Source of the DNA: Holacanthus passer
Lineage: Eukaryota > Chordata > Actinopteri > Pomacanthidae
DNA: 64,000 nucleotides
NCBI GenBank assembly: GCA_025331565.1
Contig: JAFREQ010000021.1
Location: forward strand, 3,224,001 to 3,288,000
Direction of reading: 5' to 3'
The notes beneath the pieces were generated by a model. It was not told the DNA's origin. It was given only the letters and a program-made list of their open reading frames with translations, and did no database searches. Positions within the stretch are counted from its first letter, which is position 1; each line of letters begins with the position of its first letter. Made by a program: the position numbers and the translations under genes. Below are positions 1 to 10,700 of the stretch, piece after piece.

Positions 1-702
1 AGGCCATGTCTGAAAACCAACAGACAAAAAAGTTCAATTAATGTCAATAATTGACATAAGCACAACACAGAGCCAAGATTCAGACAAATATAGTCTTATC
101 ACAAGGTCTATTTAGTAGCTGGAGCTTTCGATCATGTCACGTTAGCGCACTTTAGAGGTACCCTGTGTAGTTTTCTTCTAAACAAATAACGTTTCTATTT
201 TCGTTTCAGTGTATTTAGAGCTGAAACAATTAGCTGATGAACCAGTCAACCGACAGAAAATGAATCTGCAACTATTTTAATATTATCTTAATTGATTCAG
301 CCATTTTTGAATAACTAAATATCTTCAGGTTTTGGACAGTGGGTCAAACAAAATTTTTTGAAGATGTTAGGGCTTTGGGAAACAAATTTTTGATTTTTAT
401 TGACCAAACAATTGATAATTAATCGGGTAAGTAATCTGCATATTAATCTATGAGGACAACACTTGTTTTTCATCATAGATTAACATTTGCAAACCCAACT
501 GTTAAATCCACGTTTACTAGCTTGCATCATCTCCTTTAATGCATTTGTAGGAACTTTGCTATTTTGAATTCTAAATTGAATTTGAATTGAACTCTATGTG
601 ATCAAGATGAGGCATCAAAAATAAAACAGAAAAACAGAAAGAGAAAAGAAGGATTTTGATAGAAAAATACTTGCTTTACCTACAGTATCATAAGGACACA
701 GA

Positions 703-837
703 TCAGAAGGACACGTCTCTATCAACTTCCTGTCTACGTTGGCCCAAAAGCCTGAAGTTCATTCTTGACCTCTCAAACAGCAGTTGAACAAAATCACCAC
801 AATCTTGTACTTGATCTCCAAGAAGACAATGTGAAAG
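703..837 (-). CDS. Possible coding exon of an unidentified minus-strand gene
   Basis: On the minus strand a good acceptor (TTGGCTTTTCAG) ends at about 838. It is followed by an open frame of about 45 codons beginning ELSHCLLGDQVQDCGDF and ending RQEVDRDVSF with TGA at 703-705. A donor-like CTG/GTAGGT lies just beyond the stop. The residues do not match a family I recognise. The upstream ISRE-like motif at 1226-1235 suggests a small interferon-responsive transcript, but this could be a chance open frame. Confidence 0.2.
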   Translation of the reverse strand, partial: LSHCLLGDQVQDCGDFVQLLFERSRMNFRLLGQRRQEVDRDVSF

Positions 838-1225
838 CTCCTGAAAAGCCAATAAATTGAGTTTTTTGTCAACTTTTGTTTCCAAGATCAATAATCAGCT
901 CAACTTGTTTGTAAAATAATCCTCAAAGTGCATTCAGATAGATAAAAGGAAACTTCTGCTATCTGCTGATGAGGATCATGTGATATGAAAGTGTTACTAA
1001 ATGGACCTTGTGCTTGGATTCTTTTGATAAGTAAACAAAATATTTTTTGTAAGAAAGCAGCATTTCTCAACACAAAGGCTCAAACAGCAAAGAAGGGCAT
1101 GAAACTATAACCTTCACTTCAGTTATTATGTGTAAAGTTTGTCTACTTACTTCTGCCGGTGTTGGTCTGAAAAGGAGAAATAATGACGACAGAGAGCTCG
1201 GTAGTTTCCCAGGAAAGAACTTTAC

Positions 1226-1235
1226 TTTCACTTTC
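1226..1235 (-). promoter_or_regulatory. ISRE-like motif (GAAAGTGAAA on the minus strand)
   Basis: The minus strand reads GAAAGTGAAA followed by GTAAAG, which fits the GAAANNGAAA core of interferon-stimulated response elements bound by IRF/ISGF3. A second GGGAAAC half-like site lies at 1204-1210. About 50-70 bp downstream on the minus strand is a small exon-like segment (CTTTTCAG before it, GTAAGTAG after it). This layout resembles promoters of interferon-stimulated genes, but no product was identified. Confidence 0.35.
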
Positions 1236-2129
1236 TTCCTGTGTCATGTTTCTTAAAGCGACAGAGAGTCTTTGTGTCTGACGTCAGAGGCTTTTTTAGT
1301 CGTGGACACAAGTGAGGGTTGCTTTGGCTCCAAAGTCTGAGCATGTTCTGTATTATTTATTGTTTGAGGATGGATTTCTACTTTAGTTCGGTACATTTTT
1401 GCCTGATTGATTTCCAGTTTCACCCCCCTGCTGCTCTTATCTTCCTCCAACTGGATCCAGTATAATATGTGTGTGTGCTTCTGTGTGTGTCTGTACTGTA
1501 GTGTGTGTTCCCGTCTCGGCCACTATGCAGCAAATCTGCGAGTGTGTGTGTGTGTGTGTGTGTTAGTGTGCAAGGTGGGCACGAGGGTTGCGCTGTGTAG
1601 ATAATGTTTCAGGACGGCCAAGCTGTGTGTGTCGAGGAGATAAGACCGCTGCTGGTTACTGAATCACCTCAGCCATTAATCATAGTTTAGGAGTTGCTCG
1701 GCCTCCAAAACCCTTAAAGCTTCAGACAAAGAAATCCTTAAAAGAAAATAGCAACATCACAGAAGAAAAACACTGAATTACAGGTAAAAATTAACATTCA
1801 CTGTTGTTTTTTTCTGAATTTGGGGGATTTTCATATTATCAGTTTGCGAAGGACTGGAAGGAAACACCAAAGGATCGAAGGAAGCAAGTGAATAAATAAT
1901 TGCAAAGAAATAATAAAGATTAATCAATGACAATTGTAAAAGAATAAATTAATAAACAAACAAATAAATATGTGACATTTTTGTGATCTTATCTTTTAAA
2001 TGCAGAATATGAATCTGCAGAGTTATGGAACCACAAGGTGTTCAATATCGACTCATGGGACATTATGAAATAAATATTCATATAAATATTATTCAATAAA
2101 AACAGACTTATAACTCTTTCTGTCGATTT

Positions 2130-2310
2130 AGTCATCACTTCATTTCGATTAGCGCCATCATCTTTTTTTTTAATGACTGAATACCTGCAACATTATTCAC
2201 ACCAGTCTCACCTGTGGTTTGTGTTTAGAGCTCATTCACAAACGTTAACGTGCTAATAAACAAAATTAAAATGGTGAACATGCTCAGTATCAGCAAGTCA
2301 AATATGATAT
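2130..2310. repeat. Fragment of an abundant teleost interspersed repeat
   Basis: Phrases such as 'agcgccatcatc', 'tgtgtttagagctcattcaca' and 'atggtgaacatgctcagtatcagca' match the copy at about 11520-11880 in order and orientation. I recognise the consensus as a high-copy percomorph repeat; its class is uncertain. Confidence 0.55.
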
Positions 2311-3107
2311 GTCACATCTGAAAACAGTGAACAACCAAGATGGCCACTTAACAGTTCGTCATGTACACAAATATATTTTGAAAGATCCAATTTCCATGAT
2401 AGAAATTTCCTTTAAACCAGGTCTAATCTGCCCTTGTCTTTCTATAAAACAATAAAAAGTACGAAAACATTTTAAAAAGTCACTTTGATAAACCATTTTG
2501 CACCTTTGCAGTGACCTTACGTCTCTGCATGCATCAGTGTGTCTGCTGCCTTTTCATTTACCGCCCTGCTTGTCATGTTCTGCAATATAATCCCTTTTCA
2601 TTAAAGCCTGATCTAAGGTTTTAATAAGCTGCAGTGTGTAACCTGCTCTATTTTTTGTGGCCTCATTTTGCTTCACTTTGATGTCAGCAGATTCTCTCTC
2701 AGTCTGTCTAAAGCTTCACTCACACATTTTCTCCTCCTCGCAGAAGATTACTGCAAGTGTCCAATCGCCACCATGTTAAGTAATGGCATTTTAAGGTTAT
2801 GGAAATTTCACCGGTCCAGCATGGATCAGTGGGGGTAAATGCATTAAGCAGGCTCCTGCTGTGGTAGTGGACGGCATATGAGAATCATCCATGTAAGCTT
2901 TTATGTTCAGATAAAATACAGACATGGGGATAATGTGACTTGAAAAAGAGCAATTCCACTCCTCTTTCCCCAAACTTTCCCCATTTCACTCCCTTTATTC
3001 ATATTGTCCTCTCTGACCCAAATCCTCCTCCTTTCATCCAAAACATCTTCCTCTCCCATCTTCCTCAACGTTTACTCTCTCTCCCCTCCCTCCCTCTCTT
3101 TGTGCAG

Positions 3108-3350
3108 TGCCTCTGTCCTGCTCTGAGGGATTCACAGAGTTGGGATACTACAACGGCACCGTGTCTCAGACGGACTCTGGCGCCCCCTGTCTGAAGTGGA
3201 CCGAGTTTCCTGACTACGTTATGCAGTACCCGGGCCGAGGGCTGGGCGACCACAGCTACTGCAGGAACCCAGACCGAGAGTCCAACCCCTGGTGTTTCTT
3301 CAGACAAAACTCCGGAGCCATCGGATGGGCCTACTGCGACTGCCACCAGG
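3108..3350 (+). CDS. prss12: Neurotrypsin-like exon: kringle domain
   Basis: After the acceptor TTTGTGCAG the frame reads PLSCSEGF..., then the kringle motifs SGAPCLKW, YCRNPD, PWCFF and YCDCHQG. The CRNPD and PWCF motifs are diagnostic of kringles and closely match the neurotrypsin type. The exon starts in phase 1 and ends in phase 1 (CAG G/GTACGA). Confidence 0.95.
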
Positions 3351-6300
3351 GTACGACCATGGATGTGACCGACCCAGGGCCATTTATAATAATGATGAAC
3401 TTTGTTTCTTTAAAACTAAGCCACAAAGTGATTGAAGATTAAGAATATAACACAAAAAGTAAAATACACCCCACAGGAAATTGGGTATTAACTATTTCCA
3501 CCATTGGGGAAATCAGTCATAACACAGAACGAACTGGGGCATCAACTAATGATTGTTGTTACTATCATTAATCTGATATTTTATATGATAACTTGGTTCA
3601 GTCCAGATGTTCCCAACCAGGAGGACTAGACAATTAAATAAAATGTCAGGAAATTCTGAAATTGCTAATTACATTTTCCCCAGAGTTCAAGACGACGTCT
3701 GCAAATTGATTGAATCAAAGCACGATCCAATGATGATCCATTTTACAACAACGACAGATTTCTTGCAAGTTAAACAAAAACACTTCTCTAGACTTCTATA
3801 AAAACGTAGTTTTCCCAAAGTTTCTGAAATTTCCGGCACTCACTCACCATGTTTAATGGTGGAACAGAACAACTGAGGTGAACGTTCTCATCAACTCATA
3901 ATATTCGTAGGTCAAGTAGTCGTTCAAAATGGCAGTGACCTCTAGTGTTTGAACTGAGAAGTGCATCAATGGGGCTTGCTAGTAGTTGACATCTTGTGTT
4001 TAAACTAGAATACAGTTTATTAGACATATGCTCAAGCCACATTCAAGTTTATTTTCAAAAATGAGACCAACATCTGGTGGATATTTATTGTGTGTGAGTT
4101 GTGTTTCTGAGCATTAAACTGTCTGTCTGTGTGTTTAGGTGCAGCCCGTCTGGTTGGCAGCTCGTCCTCCGGCAGCGGGCGTGTTGAGGTGTACCTGAAC
4201 GGCCAGTGGGGGGCGGTGTGTGACTCTCACTGGTCAGACAGGGATGCCAGTGTGATCTGCAGGCAGCTGGGCCTCAGGTAGGACCGAACACACGTTCTCA
4301 TCCCGAGTCGACGTTTCACAGCTTGTTCTCACCGCTGGTTCCTCTGCTTGACATCTGCAGTGACATCGGCACAGCGCTGCAGCACTCGAGGTTCGGCTCC
4401 GGCTCCGGACTCTTCCACTACGAGCGCCTGGGTTGCCGTGGCGATGAGACCAGTCTGAGCGAGTGCCGGAGCAGGACGTTTGTCACCGGTGACTGTAGCC
4501 ATGGAAACGAGGCAGCAGTGGTGTGCGCGGCGCCGGAAGGTCAGTGTAACATCATCGTGTCATGGCAACCAGACCTGAATATTTCCCAGACACACCCGAG
4601 ACATGCTCGAAACACACCTGAGACACCTCACCTGAGACCTGACATACGCCCGAGACTTTTTCTTTTTACTTTTAATACCTACTGCAGCTGCCCTTCCAAA
4701 GTACGTACTGTTGCATGCAGTACAAATACAATTAGGATGTAATACTTACTTACTACATATTAAATTTAGTGTCAATAATTCACACCAAGTATGTCACAAA
4801 AAATATTCTGTGACATACTTTGTCGTTCTTGCACTTGAATGCACTGTCCTCTCAGTGGTTCAGTTTCTGCTGTGCAGAGGATTGTGGGTCAGAAGATGCT
4901 GGCTTCACACTGCAAAATACAACCAGCTGCAGTTGGACATCCTGGTATTTTTGGCTTACTGCATTTGACATACTCAACCTTTTTTCTGGTATGCTAAATA
5001 GTGTGCTAGTATGTGAGTATCCCCCTCTTTGTACTGAGTTTTTTTAAAACTGGACCTGGTCTGAATCAAGCAACCAATCAGGGTTAGCAGGCACATAACT
5101 AGCCAATTACAGTGACTCTGCACAAACAAGGTATCATCCAGGTTCTGTGCCTCTTGCTTCCTCCTGTCCTCTCTGCCCGGCCAGGTGTATGCAAATTTCA
5201 ATGCTGTTTTGTACAAAACAAGCCAAAAGAAGGACCTTGGAGGAAAAAAAAGAGCGAGACATCAGAGAGAGAGATGGTGTGTATTCAAATTTCCTGCCGC
5301 AGCTTTAATATTGTACACAATCGCAGTTATGCTAATAAAGGACAGGCTGACAGGTCGGACGCTGTTTGACCTCAGGTACATTTCTACGTCCTCTCTCAGG
5401 CAGTGGCCCTCCGCTGCGATTGGTCGGAGGCGAGGAGGACTTTGAAGGTCGCGTGGAGGTGTTTCACGCAGGAAGGTGGGGCTCGGTCTGCGACGACCAG
5501 TGGGACGACAGAGATGCTGAGGTGGTGTGCAGGCAGCTGGGGTTCGGGTATGTGCATCAGGGATTTTCACACCTTTACACTGACTTAACATATGTGTGCT
5601 GACATTTAGACCATTTTTCCAAACTAATGCTTCCATGGCTCAGAGGAATATCAGGCTTTGACTACACAGATAATACATGTTTATTGGATAAATTCTTAGT
5701 GGGTTTTGGTTTTTTATGTGTGGACAATAAAAAAGTATAAAACATCATCAGCCTTATTCTTCAGTAGGGTTATAAATACATAGGACGGGACACAGACTCA
5801 CCATGAATACTGATAGATGCCTTGCTTGATCAGCTGGTGTATTTCATTATGCATCTGTTACCCTGTGCATGCATAATATCTACAAAATGAACATATACTG
5901 TAGATGGTTTCTAATTGAATCATTTATGTTGAGATAATGTGATTTTTAAAAAATCTAAGTTCACCTTGAAGAATCAGTTTTTATATTTGAATTGTTCAGG
6001 AGGAGAGTAGGGTAGATAGAGGAAAAAGAGGATGTGGTCCTTTTGAAAAATAGAAATGTGACACCTTGCAATTGTTGACGTTCTCATTAAAAGCCTAATA
6101 AGAAATGAAAGTACTTTTCCTTAAGCTCTTCAGTGAATAAGCTGGAAGAGTTCAGAGTGAAGACTTTGGAACAGAACACACAGGTGTCATTTGGATCAAG
6201 GAAGAAAATCTCTGTCCTCTTCTTTAGGTATATAATGTTTGAATGTGTGCAGCTGTTCCCTCCTTGTATCCCCTGCAGAGGAAGTATAACATCCCTGACA

Positions 6301-7684
6301 TCTTTGAGTGTCAAACAGTGATGAAGTCGTAGCTGTAGAGAGAGAGAGAGAGAGAGAGTCAGAGTCCTTCCATGTTCCACATTAGGTTGCATTTCATCTC
6401 CTCAAACACTGTGGGACATCTCACCATCTGTGTTTGTACTTCTGAATAATAGATGTTCTGACACTGATGCACAAGTTCTCACACGCTGATGTGCTTTGAC
6501 ACTTAAAGACAAAATGAAGTGAAAATAATTTTTCCCACCTGGATAGTTTTCAGTATGTGTGTCAAACATTTACACACTTTGACGTGTTTTTATGAGGTTT
6601 TTGACATCCAAACCTAGTCCTGCTGTGACGTTGTTCTAGTTACACGAGCTGAAGTCAGATGTGATCTCATATGATGGGAGAGGCTGGTTAGCCCAAATGA
6701 CATCTGGGGTTTAATCATAATAAATATATTAATACTTTACAGGAAGATAAAAGAGGAGCATTTAATTCTAAAATACCAAGAAATAACTGCACAATTAACA
6801 CAATAACAGGATGAGAACTTTTTTAAATTCACTATGCCTTTATATTCTCAAAAAAAAATCAGGTTCTCATCAGTTTTTTTATGTTGTATATGCTTTAACT
6901 GGACACAGGAGCAGAAATGCATGGACGCACACAAACATACAAAAGTGCTTTTTGTAACATCTCAGCATCAATAAATAATCCCCACATGAACATCCCTGTA
7001 GGAGCTATTCATTATTCATTTGGGTGATTTGATTTATTTCAGGTATTTTCTTTATTTTCAAAGAGTCTTATTTTGCTGCTTCTTTAATTCTTGTGTCATA
7101 GGCATAAGACATCACTACCAACTAAGATGGTATAGATGGTGACATCTCTAATTACATCTTGTTAGGATAAAACCAAGTTACCAAGTTTTCACAGATAGTG
7201 TGACAACAATATATTTGATAGCAAACATTTTTTTGCTATGAGTTATGGGATCGAGTCAGTCTTTAAATGCCAGTTAATATTTCAGGATGCTGCTGAGAAC
7301 GGCTGCTCATGTTACTTGTGTGCAAGAAGGTTGCGATCATGTTTAACCCTGGAGAATCTCTCGTCGGTATCAGGAACCCAGTACAAGTCAAGTCACACAT
7401 TTAGGCTATTTGTAGTATTTCCTTGTTATGAAATGGTAGAAATACACACATTGTTTAGACAAGTTGTGTGTGTGTGTGTGTTGTAGGGGTGTGGCGAAGG
7501 CCTGGTCGTGGGCTCACTTCGGTCAGGGTTCAGGCCCGATCCTGCTGGATGCTGTGAAGTGCACAGGAAATGAGCTCTTCCTGGATCAGTGTCCCCATGG
7601 TGACTGGGAGCAGCACAACTGTGACCACATGGAGGATGCTGGGGTCTCCTGCAGCCCTTATACAGGTACATGCAGTACATGCAC

Positions 7685-7723
<39 letters not shown>

Positions 7724-10700
7724 ATGGGCTTCAAACTGCTATTTATAGCCCCTGAACATCAATAAATCATTACTGCATGAAGCAGCAGCATCCTCTTTGT
7801 GACAAGCAGAAACAGGATTTATGAGATCTGAGAAGTAACATATCTACTGGCATGAAATAGCAGCTACTCTTCATCAAAGATTAATAATGAGTCTTGAAAT
7901 TATGCATCACTGAATGGAAAATGCAGCATCTATAAAATGTAATCTCGTCTTTGGAGTTAAGTGTATCTGCTTTTAATCACATTAAGAATCCCAAAGGACT
8001 TTATAAGAGCCACAGTGTGAAACTGTTTCAGATGGCGTGGTGCGTCTGGTCGGAGGAGACAGTCCCTGGGAGGGTCGGGTCGAGGTTTTCCACAACGGCG
8101 ACTGGGGGACGGTGTGTGACGACCAATGGTCCCAGCAGCATGCAGAGGTGGTCTGCAGACAGCTGGGCTACAGGTGTGGAAAAAGCTTGGAGCAATGAGA
8201 GAGAAACACAAGTGAATCATTTCTATATGTTGGAAAAATGATCTTAAGATGCCAACAGAATTTTTATTATTAGGTGAGAGAAAAATGAAAAATGAAATGA
8301 AATCAGGACCAGGTTGGATGTTTGAATTAGTTTTTCTGGTTTTTTTTTTTTTTAAAATTTATATTCCAGATTCTGAATATTAGAAAAGTAAAACACATTG
8401 AATTGGTGTCCACACGACAAACACAGTAAAGACTTTAACCTCTTCTCCACCTTCAGGGGTCACGCCGAGGTCGTGTCAGACGGGACGTTCGGCGAGGGCG
8501 TCGGCCTGATCCTCCTGGACGATGTCCACTGTGAGGGATCTGAGACCTCCCTGCTGGACTGTCGACACGGGATCTGGGGACGGACCGACTGCTCCCACAG
8601 TGAGGATGTCGGTGTTCGCTGCAGGGGTCGATCCAGCCAAGACACCAATGAAGTGCCGGTGATCGCACCTTCCACAGGTAGGAGATGAGGTTGGACAAGG
8701 CCTTTCAGTCACAAGCTCTCTTCCTCAATCTTTAGGCTCAAGTTTGTATAGATAAAAAGAATAGAAAACCACCTCTTGTATGAATTGTGCTATATAAATA
8801 AATGTGCTTTTGCCTGACAGAGCCACAATTAGCAGAACTAGCCCCGGCTTTGATTGCTGTTGTTTGAGAACACGCCAGACTGCTGTGTTACATTTTGTGA
8901 GTTTTTGCTAATTGGAAAGCAGTTGCAGTCAGAACAAAGGAAGGAAGAAACCAGCGAAAAACAACAACAAGCAGGGTTTCATTGCACTGCACTGCAGAAG
9001 GTTGGTGACTGTGCAACTGCAATTAATTTTCTATGGAAAGGGCAAGCTGTCCCTGCAGAGTGCTGGTCTAATGCCAGGCTGTGAGCTATTTACTTTTCTT
9101 CCGTAAACTCCTGCAGAAATCAGAATTGGGTTTATTGCCAAGTAGGTTTTCCCATATAGGGAATTAGCCTTGGTATATATTGGTGCATGACAACAAACAA
9201 TGGCATGGCAAGAAATTACTCATCTATCTTATCCATCCATTTAATCTATGAAAGAATAAAACCAGTTGTGTCTCCTTTTGTGGCACCGTATCGTTACCTC
9301 AGTGTGAACAGGTACGTCTGTCCAAAGGGTTTAAATGCCACATGTTGACAGCGGAGAGAATAAAGCTGTGTTTACTGTCTCGGCACTCAAGAGGTCCTTC
9401 GTCTCCTGTAGACACTCGATCCATTAGAATGAGAATGGAGGCTGCATAAAGAGGGCTGCAGATGACATTTAACACTGTCAGCGAACATATAACTCGCTCT
9501 CAGCGAGTGTAGACTGGATGCACCCACATGAATATGAATGAGGATTGTGTTTTTTTCCTGTCAGGTCCTCTGGTGCGTCTTGTGGGTGGCAGCAGCAGAA
9601 AGGAGGGTCGGGTCGAGGTGTACCTCCACGGTGACTGGGGAAGTATTTGTGACTCCGGCTGGAACGACCTGAATGCAGCCGTGGTGTGCAGACAGCTCGG
9701 TCACAGGTTAGTAATTCTGTGCGTGCATGAAAGAGGCAGAGTGACATTTAGAAAAAACAACTCAAATTCATATTTCTCCCTCGTCAGTGGTGGAGCGGTA
9801 GCAGCCGGAGGGTTCGGTCAGGGGAAAGGGCCCATCCACCTGGACCAGGTGAGGTGCACGGGGAAGGAGGAGTTCCTGGGTGAGTGTCCCTCTCTGGGCC
9901 AGAGCATCCAGGGCTGCAGACGCAGGGAGGACGCAGGGGTGAGGTGTGACGTCACGCCGAAGGAGCCGGCGGTACGGGCCAAGCCTCATGAGCTGAGCTG
10001 TGGGCTGAGGAAGCTGGTGGAGGAAGAGGGCAAGAAGAGGAACCAAGGCGGGGAAAACATGCTCAGGTAGGATTTAGGATCTAATTTAGTTTTCCAATAG
10101 GGTTTTGTCCTGGTGACTTAGGAACTGACAATGAACACAACGCAATACAATAAAACATCCATGATAAAAGACTGCAGTGAGTTTATGGTGTATTTGAATT
10201 AAGTGTATTTATTACACATGGATTAAATGAAAAAAAGTCCCTATTCATGTCTAGATCAAGCTGTTAGGAGCAAATATTTGCTGCTGGGACTGTCCTGACC
10301 CGCCCAGATCCTGCCAGTATTTATGTACCCTGTTGCCTCCTAGTTCAAGTCCAGAGCACACAACACACGGCAGCTTCATCACATGCGTAGAAGAAAACAG
10401 CCAGTATTCTTACGCCTGACCACACGTTTTCTGTATGTCAATCAGTTTTGTCATAATTCGATGCAAAAATAAATAATAAATGCATTTTATTTAGGAATAT
10501 GCACCATGAGAGCACAATGTGCACCTGAGTGAAAGAGGTAGATTTTGACACAGAGTCCTCGATAAAACTGGGTTACAAGGTGAGGTAGTCATGAGACTTC
10601 CCTTAGTTGTTATTGTACTTTAGTGGTGCTTCAGTGTGAGTCATCAAAATGTACTGTGTGTATCCCTGAGGGCTGACAGACATTTTAAATGCATTGAAAC

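Larger units (their letters stand above)
1..3107. other. Region without a confident gene (probably upstream or first-intron sequence of the neurotrypsin-like gene)
   Basis: The kringle exon at 3108 starts in phase 1, so at least one coding exon (signal peptide) must lie upstream. I could not find a signal-peptide exon ending in a phase-1 donor here; it may lie before the window. The stretch holds short TG runs (about 1470-1565), AT-rich sequence, one fragment of an interspersed repeat (about 2130-2310) and the minus-strand ISRE/exon-like segments listed separately. Confidence 0.6.

Noticed and set aside
2773..2838. GCCACCATG start with a 21-codon frame as a possible first exon of the neurotrypsin-like gene
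   Set aside because: No signal-peptide-like hydrophobic stretch and it stops before any suitable phase-1 donor.
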